Shown one piece after another: positions 20,942 to 31,800 of a stretch of DNA of 34,490 nucleotides (positions within the stretch are counted from its first letter, which is position 1; every line of letters begins with the position of its first letter). The notes beneath the pieces are model-generated. The model did no database searches. It had not been told where the DNA came from and worked only from the letters and a program-made list of their open reading frames with translations. Both the position numbers and the translations under genes were made by a program. This DNA comes from Ettlia oleoabundans (taxonomy: Eukaryota; Chlorophyta; Chlorophyceae; Chlamydomonadales), in contig JAAMXP010004567.1 of assembly GCA_019693395.1 (NCBI GenBank), positions 1,968 to 36,457 of the forward strand. Direction: 5' to 3'.

Positions 20942-22839
20942 ATGGCTGACACCCTACAGCGGTTGGGTGCTGACCTGGAGCTGGTGCCCCTGCAGCAGTC
21001 GGCGTTTGTCAGGCCGCTCAGCATTCTCTACCAAATGGATGGTGGGTTAAGGATGTTATTCTTGTTTTTTGGGCATTTGAGTTGCGTTGGGTATGTTCGC
21101 AGGTGATCATGCCTCTTCGTTTTCACCTCACTCAGCAAACCGCATGTGGCTGAACACCCATGCTTACTTGGAGCCGAGTCCACCACCCATTCCATCCTGT
21201 CCCCCGCCAACCCCACATTGTCTGCAGGCAACCCGCGGCGGTGGGACATGGTGCAATCTCACCCCTCAGTCGCAGTACTGCTGTACCACAGACAACGCCA
21301 GGCTGTCATTTTAGTGCGGCAGTTCAGGCCAGCGGTGTATGTGTCGGCACTACGCGCGGCAGAGGCGGCAGGGCAGACCAAGCCACCGCTTTCAGGTGCT
21401 CTGCCATAAACATAAACACAAGCATGGTGACACCTGCTCACATTGTATTGCCGCCTGCTTCAGCTGTTTAGTACCAGGGCGGAACTCTCATGCTGATCCC
21501 AACTAATAGATGTTGTAGAGTTCACGTTGTATCCCCTCCACGTCGCCCCCCCGTTCATGATGTCATCCCCTCCACCCCAATCCAGCCCACCCCTCCAGCC
21601 TAATGCACCTCCATTACCTGCGCAGCCGGCTTCACTTACGAGCTGTGTGCGGGCATTGTAGACAAGCCAGGGCTCGACCTGAAGCAAATCACGCGAGAGG
21701 AGGTGAGTCTGTGCTGTGCTGTGTTGTGTTGCACAATGCGCTATGCTGTACACCGCATACAGTACCTCATGTGCTGCAATATTGTGCTGCACTGACGGCT
21801 CGTACAGATTCTTGAGGAGTGCGGCTATGATGTGCCCCTGGCATCCATCCATGAGGTCACCAGCTACCTGTCAGGTGAGGCTGTGAGAGGAGGGCGGCTC
21901 ACAGCTGGCTAGCCAGTGCTGTGCTGGCTGCCTGGCTGGCTGGCTTGTTAGTGCTGCCATGGATGGTGCTGCTGTGCTGGCTAGTACTGTACTTGTTGGC
22001 ACTGGTACTGGAGATGGTGGCTTGTTGGGTATCTACTGCTATTGAGTATGGTGGCTGGCTGGCCCTGCTTGGGGTGGCTGGCTGGCTGGCTGGCTGATGC
22101 TGCTGTCCAGGTGACACTGCTACCTGAGGTGCTGCTGGCTGGTTCTGCCAGCTGTGGTTTGCCTCTCATCTGCTCCTCAACATGCCTGCATTGGTTACTG
22201 CTCGCTGAGTTCCCCTCTGGCTGCCAGCCATTGGCATCAGCGGCAGCAGGCAGACCATTTTTGCGGCGGAGGTCGATGACAGCATGGCGGTGGGAGAGGG
22301 GGGCGGCGGCCTGAAGGACCACGGTGAAGCAATCGAGGTGAGTCTTGCCCAGCCTTGCTTCTTGCACCTCTCTTTGTTGAGCTCAAACCATACAAAGCCA
22401 AGCCTGACACACTTGCACTGTTTGCGTCGGCAAGATGCTGGCCACGATGCCCCATTTAACCCACACTCCAACCTTTCCAAAAGAAGGATTCCCTCACTCC
22501 TTGTTACAAGCCAGGTTCTTGCGCTGCCAGTGGCGAGCATTGAGAGCTTCCTGATGGATGAAGAGCTGGGCAAGAGCGCGGGGCTGCTGGTGGGTGCCAT
22601 GTATACTTATGCCTGCAGAATGCGGCAGGTGCCTGCTGGTGGTAGGTGCCGCTCCACATCCTGCAGTGGCGTTGGTTTGGCCCTGTGGTCGCCGGCCTGC
22701 ATTCTGGACTACTCCCCACGTGCAATTGAACAAGGGCTTCTGTCCATGTGCCGCATGTGCGTGCCTGCAGTTCTCGCTGATGTGGCTCCAGGAACGCCTG
22801 GAAGCTCACGGTGGTCGCTTGTCCCCAACCCCGGAATGA
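20942..22839 (+). CDS. NUDT14: NUDT14-like Nudix hydrolase (UDP-sugar pyrophosphatase type), 7 exons
   Basis: Members hydrolyse nucleoside-diphosphate sugars such as UDP-glucose or ADP-ribose to the sugar phosphate and NMP. Exons 20942-21041, 21228-21395, 21626-21702, 21808-21874, 22228-22337, 22515-22589 and 22771-22839 join to 666 nt, 221 residues plus TGA, almost the length of human NUDT14 (222). Seen: SAFVRPLSILYQMDGNPRRW (about 20-39), then SVAVLLYHRQRQAVILVRQF and RPAVY, all family-typical; the Nudix box at about 99-122 (GIVDKPGLDLKQITREEILE then ECGY) with the REExxEE core intact and Gly in place of the box's first Glu, as in NUDT14; then SYLSAIGISGSRQTIFAAEV. A long intron (21875-22227) is almost pure CTGG-type repeat. 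ATG 20942 fits the family N-terminus; a spliced 24-residue extension from ATG 20516 is possible. Confidence 0.92.
21905..22100 (+). repeat. CTGG/TGGC-rich repeat block in a NUDT14-like intron
   Basis: Runs of CTGG units at about 21905-21950 and 22050-22097 are linked by GT/GC-rich degenerate sequence. The block lies wholly inside the intron 21875-22227. Confidence 0.75.
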
Positions 22840-22995
22840 GGAGCTGGCTGCATCACAAACAAGTCGGCATTGCCACATAGTGGACGTTTGGCATATCACT
22901 GATGGCCTGCATGCCGTGCTAGCCTTTCCCTCAAACTTGCTAGCATGTTCCACAGTGTTGCACCCCTTGCAGCACTGCCCCAACTTCACTTTGGC

Positions 22996-23000
22996 TGTAA
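22996..23000 (+). terminator. Putative TGTAA poly(A) signal of the NUDT14-like gene
   Basis: TGTAA lies 157 nt after the stop. The gene's 3' UTR faces that of the minus-strand dehydrogenase, whose stop is about 104 nt further on. Confidence 0.55.
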
Positions 23001-23103
23001 GCCGCGCCAAGTGGGACAATGACTCATGGTGATGCATGGGCAAGTGGGAACGCAAACATGCAGCAAGTTAGCCTTCATTGGCAGCACACTGCACGGTGCA
23101 AGG

Positions 23104-25370
23104 CTAGTATCCGCGTTGTCGGTCCACCAAGACTTCAGGCGGCAGCGGACTTCCGTCCAGCACCAGCTCTCGCATAGCCGCCATCTGTCTGGCTGCTGAC
23201 GGCAGGTCCGGTGTGGAGGCTATGTGGGGGAGAACACGGATCTTAGGGTGGCGCCACAGCGGTGACTCTGATGGCAGCGGCTCCTGCATTGTGTGTAGCG
23301 GAATTATGATTGGCAGGCAGATGTCGCACAGCATGGGTCAGTTGCAAGTGGTCTTGGAGAAGGACTGTCTTGGGAGCTACAGCGAGAAAGGTGGGGCGGA
23401 GGCAAGCGGATTGACCCGTCCAGCGCAGCATGGCATGCTTGTAGGCTACAAACCCTGTAGACCACCTAGTCCTGGCCCGGCAAGTGTTACTCCAGGCATG
23501 CACCATGCACCATTAGACGGCCATTGTACAAATGCCCAGTTACCTGTGGCATGCAGCACCAAACCTCCTGCCACGCACTCCTTATCCACTCACCTCATGA
23601 AACACGTCCAACACCGCGGCCGCCAGGTGCCCGCTGTCCAGGGCTGCTATCAAATCGGCATCCACCAGGTGCTGCCCCCTGCTGACGTTGATCACGCTGG
23701 CGCCACCTGGCAGCCAGCTGAACAGCTCGGCGTTTAAGATGCCCCTGCAGGGTAGCAGTGCAGTTCATAGGCCAGCTAAGCGGCGGAAGGAGTCCCGGGG
23801 TGTAGCAGGCTGGAGCATGGCGCTGGCTCACACAAGAAGGCCTGGCCAGTGGGGGCACTGGATCAAGTTGACCTAACAGCAGGCGCGTGCTACGACTGGC
23901 AAGTGCGGGTTCATGGCAAGCAGTAAGCCAGCAGGTAGCCGTGCTGTTGATGTTGCTGCCAAGGCACTGCATTGAAATTTATCAGCCAGCGACCGGCAAG
24001 ACACTCCACCCAGCACAACACCCATGCATCTCAGCAAAGCAGTGCACCTGCTCCCACCTGGTCTCTGTAGTGAGCGGCACTAAGCACACCACCACGTCTG
24101 CCTGCTCAGCAAACTGCCGCAGTTGCTGCCGTCCATGGAAGCAGCGCACACCCGAGAGCTGCCGTGGCGTGCGCGTCCACACGCTGACGTTGTACCCCGC
24201 CGCAAGCAGCAGGCTGGCTGTGGCTGACCCCATCTTGCCTGCCCCCATCACACCCACACGCAGCTCGCCATTATCGATCTGCCGAAAGTTTTCCACCGCC
24301 TTGCCTAGGTCCCAGCGCTGCAATTGCTGTGCTGCCAGGTAATCATCACTGCAGGCAAGTACAGCAGGGGGAAGAAGCAGAAGCAGCCAACCCTCGGGAT
24401 TGACTTTTGGCCTACGATCATGGCTGATGAGGCCGCACATCTCACCACTGCAACCCACAGCTGCAAGGCACCGCGCGTGCGTTCTCTGCTGCACTGGCGA
24501 CCTCTGCACACCCAGCAACTCGATAGCATGTTGATTGCCCCACCACTGCACCCACCACTTGCGTTGGCAGTTGATCACAGCCCACAGCACAAAGGTGGCC
24601 ATGCGCTGGGCCATGAGAGGGTCAACCACCCGCAGCAGTGGTAGGTGGGTGGGGCACACAGCATCCTCTAGCATGCTGGCACTTATGCCAGCACCCTGCG
24701 GAGTGTGAAAACAACGAGAGAAGATGAGGTTGGTTTAGTGGCTTCTGCCTTTGCATGCACGCGCGGCAGGCTGGGCCCCCTTCAATCTGAGGGAACAGCC
24801 AGGGTCGCAGTGCTGGGATTGCACGCTGCACGGCCACGCATGCTTTGCCAACTGGCAGTCTCAGGCGGTCAGCAGGGCTGCCACACCCAGTCCCCTCACC
24901 ATGCTGTGGATTGCCTTGAGGTTGGGGCAGCACGCCAGCAGCCCTGGTGACGGGTCGAAAACCATGGCCATTTCGATTTTGTTCAAGTTCCCGATGCCGT
25001 CGGGCCAGCTCTGCACCGTGAGGCCTTGCGCCCGCAGCGCGGCTGCCCACTTTGCCAGGAACTCTGGGGGACCAAAGGCTGCGGCATTACAACGATCACA
25101 GGCGGTTGAAAATCATAGTAAACTGGGAGATTGCATAGAGCACCAAAGAGGGAAAGCCGCGAGGCCGTTGCAACAGTGCAAGGCGGCAAGCGGCACTGCG
25201 AGCGGCAGATGGTGGGAGGGCTGCAACGGCGCTAAGCGGAGACATGCCGTGCAGCGGAACAATGGCTTACTTGTGCTGATTAAAATCTCGCTCTCGGGGC
25301 GGCTGGGGAAGGCTGGTGAGCTGGTCACGGAGGCCGCATCGTTGTGCGCAGCGAGTGAATGCCGATCCAT
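23104..25370 (-). CDS. GhrA-like D-2-hydroxyacid dehydrogenase (glyoxylate/hydroxypyruvate reductase type), 6 exons
   Basis: Likely reduces glyoxylate or hydroxypyruvate with NAD(P)H, a photorespiratory or glycolate-pathway reaction in algae; substrate is inference. Minus-strand exons 25370-25271, 25063-24900, 24695-24556, 24348-24058, 23744-23594 and 23283-23104 join to 1,026 nt, 341 residues plus TAG. Seen: ESEILISTKFLAKWAAALRA (about 25-44); SMGAGISASML (about 87-97), matching the GAG-V-D element of GhrA; the cofactor fold GVMGAGKMGSA (167-177); NVSRG with catalytic R254; E283 in EPLPSESPLW; H302 in PHIAS; and the C-terminal VDRQRGY, nearly identical to E. coli GhrA. There is no obvious presequence, though the first 20 residues are non-conserved. 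It diverges from the GH36 gene. The family is firm. Confidence 0.93.
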
Positions 25371-25887
25371 CACCGGTGTGGGGTACAATGCAAAGCAATG
25401 ACGTCGACCGACGTGCAATGGCTCCGCTTGCCCTTGAGGTTTGAGCAAACGCTTCCAAGATGCTGAGCTGGCAAACGGCGGTGGATGGCAACGGGCAGCA
25501 GGCAATGCCACACTGGGTCCCAAAAGTAATCCTCCAGATGCTCCAATAGAACCTGTGCTCAGAGAAATGCGAATCCGCAGTGCTATCGTGCATGAGACGG
25601 CAGCAGGCGCGGTTAAGTGGGATGAACCCGGTCACAGCGACGTCTCGCCGTCTGACTTCCGTCAATGAAATGCAGACTGTCACTGACAGCAGCTTTGGGC
25701 TACACTGGTTTATATGAAATCTCACTCATTGCTTATTTTAGGCTGGGTGGGCAGGCAAAACACCATTTGGTGCAAATGGCTTGCACCTTGGCCAGCAGTA
25801 CAACCTTGGCATTTGTAACCTTGGTTTCGTTCACCTGCGCCCACTTTTTCGTCATATTAGCATAACAGAAAGCCTTTTCGGCACTTC
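25371..25887. promoter_or_regulatory. Divergent promoter region between GhrA-like and GH36 genes
   Basis: This 517-bp gap separates two start codons pointing apart. It contains no credible coding sequence. No clear TATA or named motif was found. Confidence 0.45.
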
Positions 25888-28800
25888 ATGGCTCCCTCGC
25901 ACGAGGGCGTTTCCCTGCCAGCGGCCACCACCGCCTCGGCAACGCTGCCGAAGCCTGGGCTGTGTATTAAGGTTCATGACAGGCAGCTGGTAGTGGTAGA
26001 GGGTGATGACGCTGCCACCCCGCTGCTCAGCGCTCTGCCAGAATTCGGCCTGACGGTGCGCCAGGAGGACGGGGGCACCCTGCTGCTGGGGCTCGAAAGC
26101 CGGCCTGGCAAGGGTCCTAAGGCTCTTGCCGACTTCCCAATCGGCCAGGTGAAGTGAGGCGTTCCAGACGGCCAGAGGGTGGCGGGCAGGGTTCCGTCGG
26201 CTGGTAGCTTCATTCCCAGCTCCCTGGCAGCAAATCTTGCGCTGTCCAGGGCTGATCTAGGTTATCTCACGAGCAGGGCCTGGCATGACAGTGATTAAGG
26301 GCCTGTGATGCTGGTCATCAATCTTGGATGCACATCGCTGCCATTAGAGCTGCATGCTTACTCCCAGACCCTTGCCGCCTTCCCGCCGCTGCTTGCCTCC
26401 TGTGCAGCTGAACTGCCGCCGCTTCCTGGCGCTGCCGAAGACTTCACTCTACTGGATGTCGCCACGGTGGGGCACCACAGCCGCACAAGTGCCGGTGAGT
26501 TGTGAGTACCAGGAAGGCAGCCAGACTGCGCCACCCCAAGCTGCCTCTAGATCGCATTGTTCCTTTTGGCCGGTAACAAGGACCCGCTGCCCTACCATCT
26601 TCGAAGCCATAGCACCGGGTGACCTTGCCCTTAAGGGATAATAAATCATCGCTTCCCATGCAGGTGGAGACGCAGTTCCTGCTCCTGGAGCTGCTTGGGG
26701 GCAGCGAGGCAGCACCGTCGGATGGTACCAGCGGCGCGCAGGACTCCAGCTCCGCCGCATCGTGCTATGCCCTGCTGCTGCCGCTCATACAGGACAACAA
26801 GTTCCGGGGCACGTTGCGCCCGCCTAGGTGTGGCTGAGCGGCTTTTTCGTACTCCTTCCTTCGCTGTTTCTTCAAGAATGTGCTTACCGCTGTTCCCGCC
26901 ATCAGCTCTGTTCATGTGAGCGCCTGGCTGGCAACCTAGTACCAGCTGTCATCACCAGCTCCCCATCCAAGAATTAGAGTTACCTCATTCAAGCAAGCTT
27001 GGCAATCTGTTGTATTAGCAGTTGCGTCAAGATGGGAAGTTTCTTCTGTCTTGCTGCTTGCAGGAGCCGCACTCAGAGCGACAATCTGGTGCTGCGAATG
27101 GAAAGCGGGACCCCCTCAGTTGCCGCCATTAGCTGGCCATCGGCACTGCTGATGGCCGCGGGGCGTGACCCCTTTGAACTCGTGGAGCGTGGTGTGAGGG
27201 TGGCGTCCCGATTGTCGGGTGTGAGGCTGATTTGTGACCTGCACCCTTTAGTGATGGACTTGGCGGTGGATCAACAAGAAGTTGACTTGTGTCACAGCCT
27301 CCCTGCCTGCCAGTGTGCCAGGTCTTGACACAACAAGAATGGTGGAAAGGCGGCTTGCTGAAGCAGTATCTATTGTACGTGCATGTAAGCTTCTGCTGGC
27401 TGAACTTGCGATGTGCCATGCCATGCCATTCTTTCCACCCCTTGCTGCAGGCATGGCGCGCCCGAGAGCAGACAAGGCAGTGCCCCCATCTGTGGACCTG
27501 TTTGGCTGGTGAGTTGTTGCCGCGGATGGCTCTGCTGGCAGGTACATGGACGTGTGGGTGGGCAGGCAGGCTAGCGGGCCAGCTGATGACAGGCGGGCAG
27601 GCAGACAGGCAGGCAGGCAAGGCCTGGGCAGCTCTCTGCAGCTCAAATGCGCAGACGTGGGCACATAAATAGAGGGTCACTTGGTGTATTTTTGTGTAGA
27701 CTTTTGCTCTTGTGTTCGACTGTCACCCTCCTCACACCCGTGTCACATGCAGGTGCACCTGGGATGCGTGAGTGGCCACCGCTGGCTGGATATCCCTGCG
27801 CGTTGCTTGTGGCGTTGCGTGTTGGAAGATGTGGCAATCGCTGCACAAGCTGTGCTAGTGTGGTCCCGCTAGTGCAACAAGGTTTTGCAAATTGTTGTTT
27901 ACCCTGTTCATGTTCCTCAGGTTGACGAAACACTGATCATGTATTCTTTTCTCGTGCCCCCTTGCCACACTTCCTCCCCACCTTCCCCGCAGCTTCTACT
28001 CCATGGTCAGCGCCGCCAGCATTGCCGAGGGCCTCAAGTCGCTGCAGGCGGGGGGGGTGCCCGCCAAGTTTCTCATCCTGGATGACGGCTGGCAGAGGAC
28101 TGACGTGGATGAACCCCTGAGGGCCATCGGTGAGTGGCTGGCTGGCCGGGGTCGTTGAGCGAGCAAGGCACGGTGGTGGCCCCCCAACTATATATTGTCC
28201 TGTAATAAACTTCTGTGCTTGCAACACACAGCCACTTGGTTGGACAGGGGCTGGCTGCAGCGAGGCATGGCAAAGTGGTGGCTTAAGGTCTTAAGGTGCA
28301 AACAAGTCAACCATGCCCTCTACTGGCCGATGGGTCGACATTCTTCTTGATGGACACAACCATTTACTTGCACTTACTTGCATCGTCGTCGTTGACTGTA
28401 AATCATCCCGTCCTGCAGCTGCTCAGCGCCATCTGATTGGCCAAGTCAGCGTGCCCCACACGCAGGTGGGTGGCTGTTAGACTTGGCATGGCATGTTTTG
28501 CCTTCTATTCTGCGAGCTGGTTGCTTCTGCTTTTGTCAAGTGAATTGGAGTTGAAGACCACAGCGGGATTGCTGCCATCTCATAACAGATCTAATGTCTT
28601 ACTGCCCATTGTTGCTTCTTTCCCTTTCCTTCTTTCTCCAGAGTGAGATTGAGCTGGAGGATGCGGTGGTTGACCTGGTGGTGGGCCCCGCTGATGAGAG
28701 GGAGACCAACACTCGCCACGCCATTAATGTGGAGGAGGAAGAAATTCTGAGGCAGGTTGACCATGGGTGGTAGTAGTGCTCTTGTGGGCTCTGGTGCTGT

Positions 28801-31800
28801 TGTCCTGGTAGTTTGTGCTTGCGCACTTATGATGCTCTTGGAAGAGCCAAGATCCATCCCATGCATGGAATGGCATAACTTGCATGGTAGTTCTGGGAAG
28901 GATCGCTGAAAGGCAGATTGCTAGTGCACAACCGTCAGGTAACTCCAATTGTTCTGCGCTTACAGTGCACAGCCTCGCATTTGACTCTTGCTGCTTGCCA
29001 CCCATGCTGGCACCTGCATTATTGTTCTCCATGCACATGTTGGCTTTCCTGCATGCAGCTTCACACCCCGAGCCCTCACACCCCGCCAGGCTGCCGCCGC
29101 CAACCCTTTTGCCCGCACGCCATCTCGCTCGGCACTGTCGCCACGCAAGGCTTCGCCGCTGCAACCACGCCCTGCACCTGCCAGCCCTCTTATGTCCCTT
29201 GAGAGAGGTGCCTCCTCAGCTTCCTCAGCTGCCTCGCCAGGAGGCGGCCCCAACGATGCCGGCGGCGGCAAAGCCACTTCGGCTGCCTCCAGCCCTCTGC
29301 GGCCCCCCAAGAGCCTCCCCCCCATTGCCGCTGTGCGGCCACCCTCCCTGGAGTTGGGGGCGAGCATGGCAGAGGGACATTTAGCGAGCGAGGGTGCTGA
29401 ACCTGCAGTGGGAGAGGGCGAGGAAGATGGGAGGGCGGCAGGGCCAATTGTGACCGCTCAGCCGCTCTACAGGTGGGTCTCACTCAGAAGAGGTGGCCAG
29501 CGTTGTCTATCTGCATTACTGTTGGGACTACACAGTCAACGCACCGTATGGCTTTGTGTGAATCCAATGTTTGTTGAAATACGGCCCCATTCTTCTACCT
29601 GTGAGTGCTCCAGTGCTTTCGCAAACTACATTGCTGCCGCAGCACCCTGTGGGACCGCGTACTGCGTGCCGAGGCCTCCACCCTGCGCATGCTCAAGGCC
29701 TGGCTGGATAAGGCGCCCTCAGGTGCTTGGGTGGGCGACTCTGATTGCTGTGTTCCGGTGAATTATAGGAGTTCATGGGCTACGGAGGATCACATTTCTG
29801 GCTGGCTGTGGCTGGTCAGGCTCTCGCTAGCTGCCAGACAGCCTACATGCTGCGCCAGCACCAAGCTGAACAATCGCAACTGTGCTCTTTTGCTTGCCCC
29901 AAGCCCCAAACAAGCCATGTCAATTATCCTTGTGTGTGCAGACAGCTGGCGCTTCCAAGCATTCACCACCGCTGCCACCGGCGTGCTGCGCCCTACACTC
30001 CTGCGCTTCTATGCCCGAGCCACCGAGCACACGCGGCGCCTGACTGGCATTGAGGCAAACGCAAAGTTCGAGTCACCAGCGGCGGGACCTGACAGTGGTG
30101 ACTTAAATGTGAGCTGGGCCAGGGTAGATGAGGGCGGATGAGCGGAAACGCAGCAGCAGCAGGCAGATACTGAGGCAACTCGGGGTTGGCCCATCAGGCG
30201 GCAGCTGGGTGCAGTGGGGCAGGGACAAAAGCTGAGCAGGGCAAGGTTTACGGGAGAGCCAGGCAGCCTACCTACCACAGTACATTGCCTCTCAACGCCT
30301 GTCGAGGTGGCAGCAACTGGCAGATCGCCTGGATGGCAGCTAAGAACCATTCGACAGTCGCCCGTAATACATGTTGGTAACCATGTGTACTAAGCTTCTC
30401 CTGCCTGGTGCTCCAACCCACCCCATCAGCGAGCCATCCTCTCTGTGCAGAGCGTGGCGGATGCAGCCAGCCTGGGTGGCGTGATTGCGCACCTGAAGGA
30501 GCAGTACGGGCTGCGGTACGTCTACGTCTGGCACGCGCTTTTGGGATTCTGGGCGGGCATCATGCCTGGGAGTGATGGCAGCATGGGCAAGTATGATGCA
30601 AAGGCAAGTTCGACGTCTTTGCATCAACGCGTGAAACCCTGTGCCATAGCACGCAGGGATTGTGGCTTTAGGTGGCAGGCTGCCTTCTTCTCATGGAGAC
30701 CTTCTCTCTGCCTCTTTCCTCCCTTCGCCCACACCGGACCTCCCCCCCTTGCTCGTCCTGGTGTGCTTATGCACACTCCGTCGAATCTTCTTTCCAGCCT
30801 CTTGTCTGTCAGCTGTTGGCCTCCCGCATCACCCGCTGATATCTCCTCACTTGTGATGCAGGTGGCGTCCCCGCACCTCATCCCAGGCACCCCGGAAAAT
30901 GAGCATGCTTTTCACCCCCATTGCAGGTGGTGCACCCCCGCCCCACGCCTGGCACGCTGGAACTGGACCCCAGCTACGCCTGGGTGCAGAGTACACTGGC
31001 AGGAATCGGGCTGCCAGCCGACCCATGCCGTCTTCACACCGACATGCACACGTACCTCAAAGGTGTAGAGGCCTGAACTCGAGCTGCGTGTGGTGGTGGT
31101 GGTATCAGCAGTTAGGGACCAACCCTGCCTCACCCACTCCTGTGCTTTGCTGATAGTTGTGTTGCCGTTTCCGAGCATGCTCTCCACTGCTTTTCCTTGG
31201 CGCTTTTTGCAAGGGACGGGTTTTGAGAGTGGCCACTTGCTCTGCCAATACTGTCGCTTTGTTCGACAATTAAAGCTTCTGCAGGCTGCGGTGCTGATGG
31301 GGTGAAGGTTGATGTGCAGGGCATGGTGGCGCATGCAGGTCAGGGAAATCGAGTGATCAGCACATGTTTGTGGTGCCTGCTTACCTTCTACCAATGCCAG
31401 CTGCCAGCCACTGCCGATAGCAGCGCTGCAGCCCACTACAGTTGGTCTAGCGGCTGTTCCTGGCTTCTTATTGCTGATCGAGTGCATATCATCGCCTGTA
31501 TGCCCTGTCGTGCTCTTGACACACCGTTGCGCCATGTGCCGATCGTGCCTGCGCTGTCTGTGTGACAGGCACAGCCACTGAGATGGGAGGCCCCGCGCTG
31601 GCAGCTTCTTACCACAAAAGTCTGGAGGACAGCGCTGCTGCTACCTTTGGCAGCGCCGTGATCAACTGCATGTGCGGCAGCTCAGGTGGGCTGCCAACTG
31701 CACATGCGGTTTCAACGTGCCCATTGTTCATGGGTGTGCAGTGGTGAACAAAGGAGAGACAGCATGGGTGTTGCTGCTCGGTCACTAGATGGCAGCAGCG

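Noticed and set aside
22504..23055. 183-codon minus-strand frame
   Set aside because: Antisense to the last exons and 3' UTR of the NUDT14-like gene, which is well supported.
27129..27680. 183-codon minus-strand frame
   Set aside because: Antisense to GH36 exons and a repeat-rich intron; low complexity.
30862..30926. Using the upstream acceptor as the normal GH36 splice site
   Set aside because: It shifts frame and loses the conserved downstream protein; kept only as a possible alternative splice.
30912..31535. 207-codon minus-strand frame
   Set aside because: Antisense to GH36 exons and introns; no motif.
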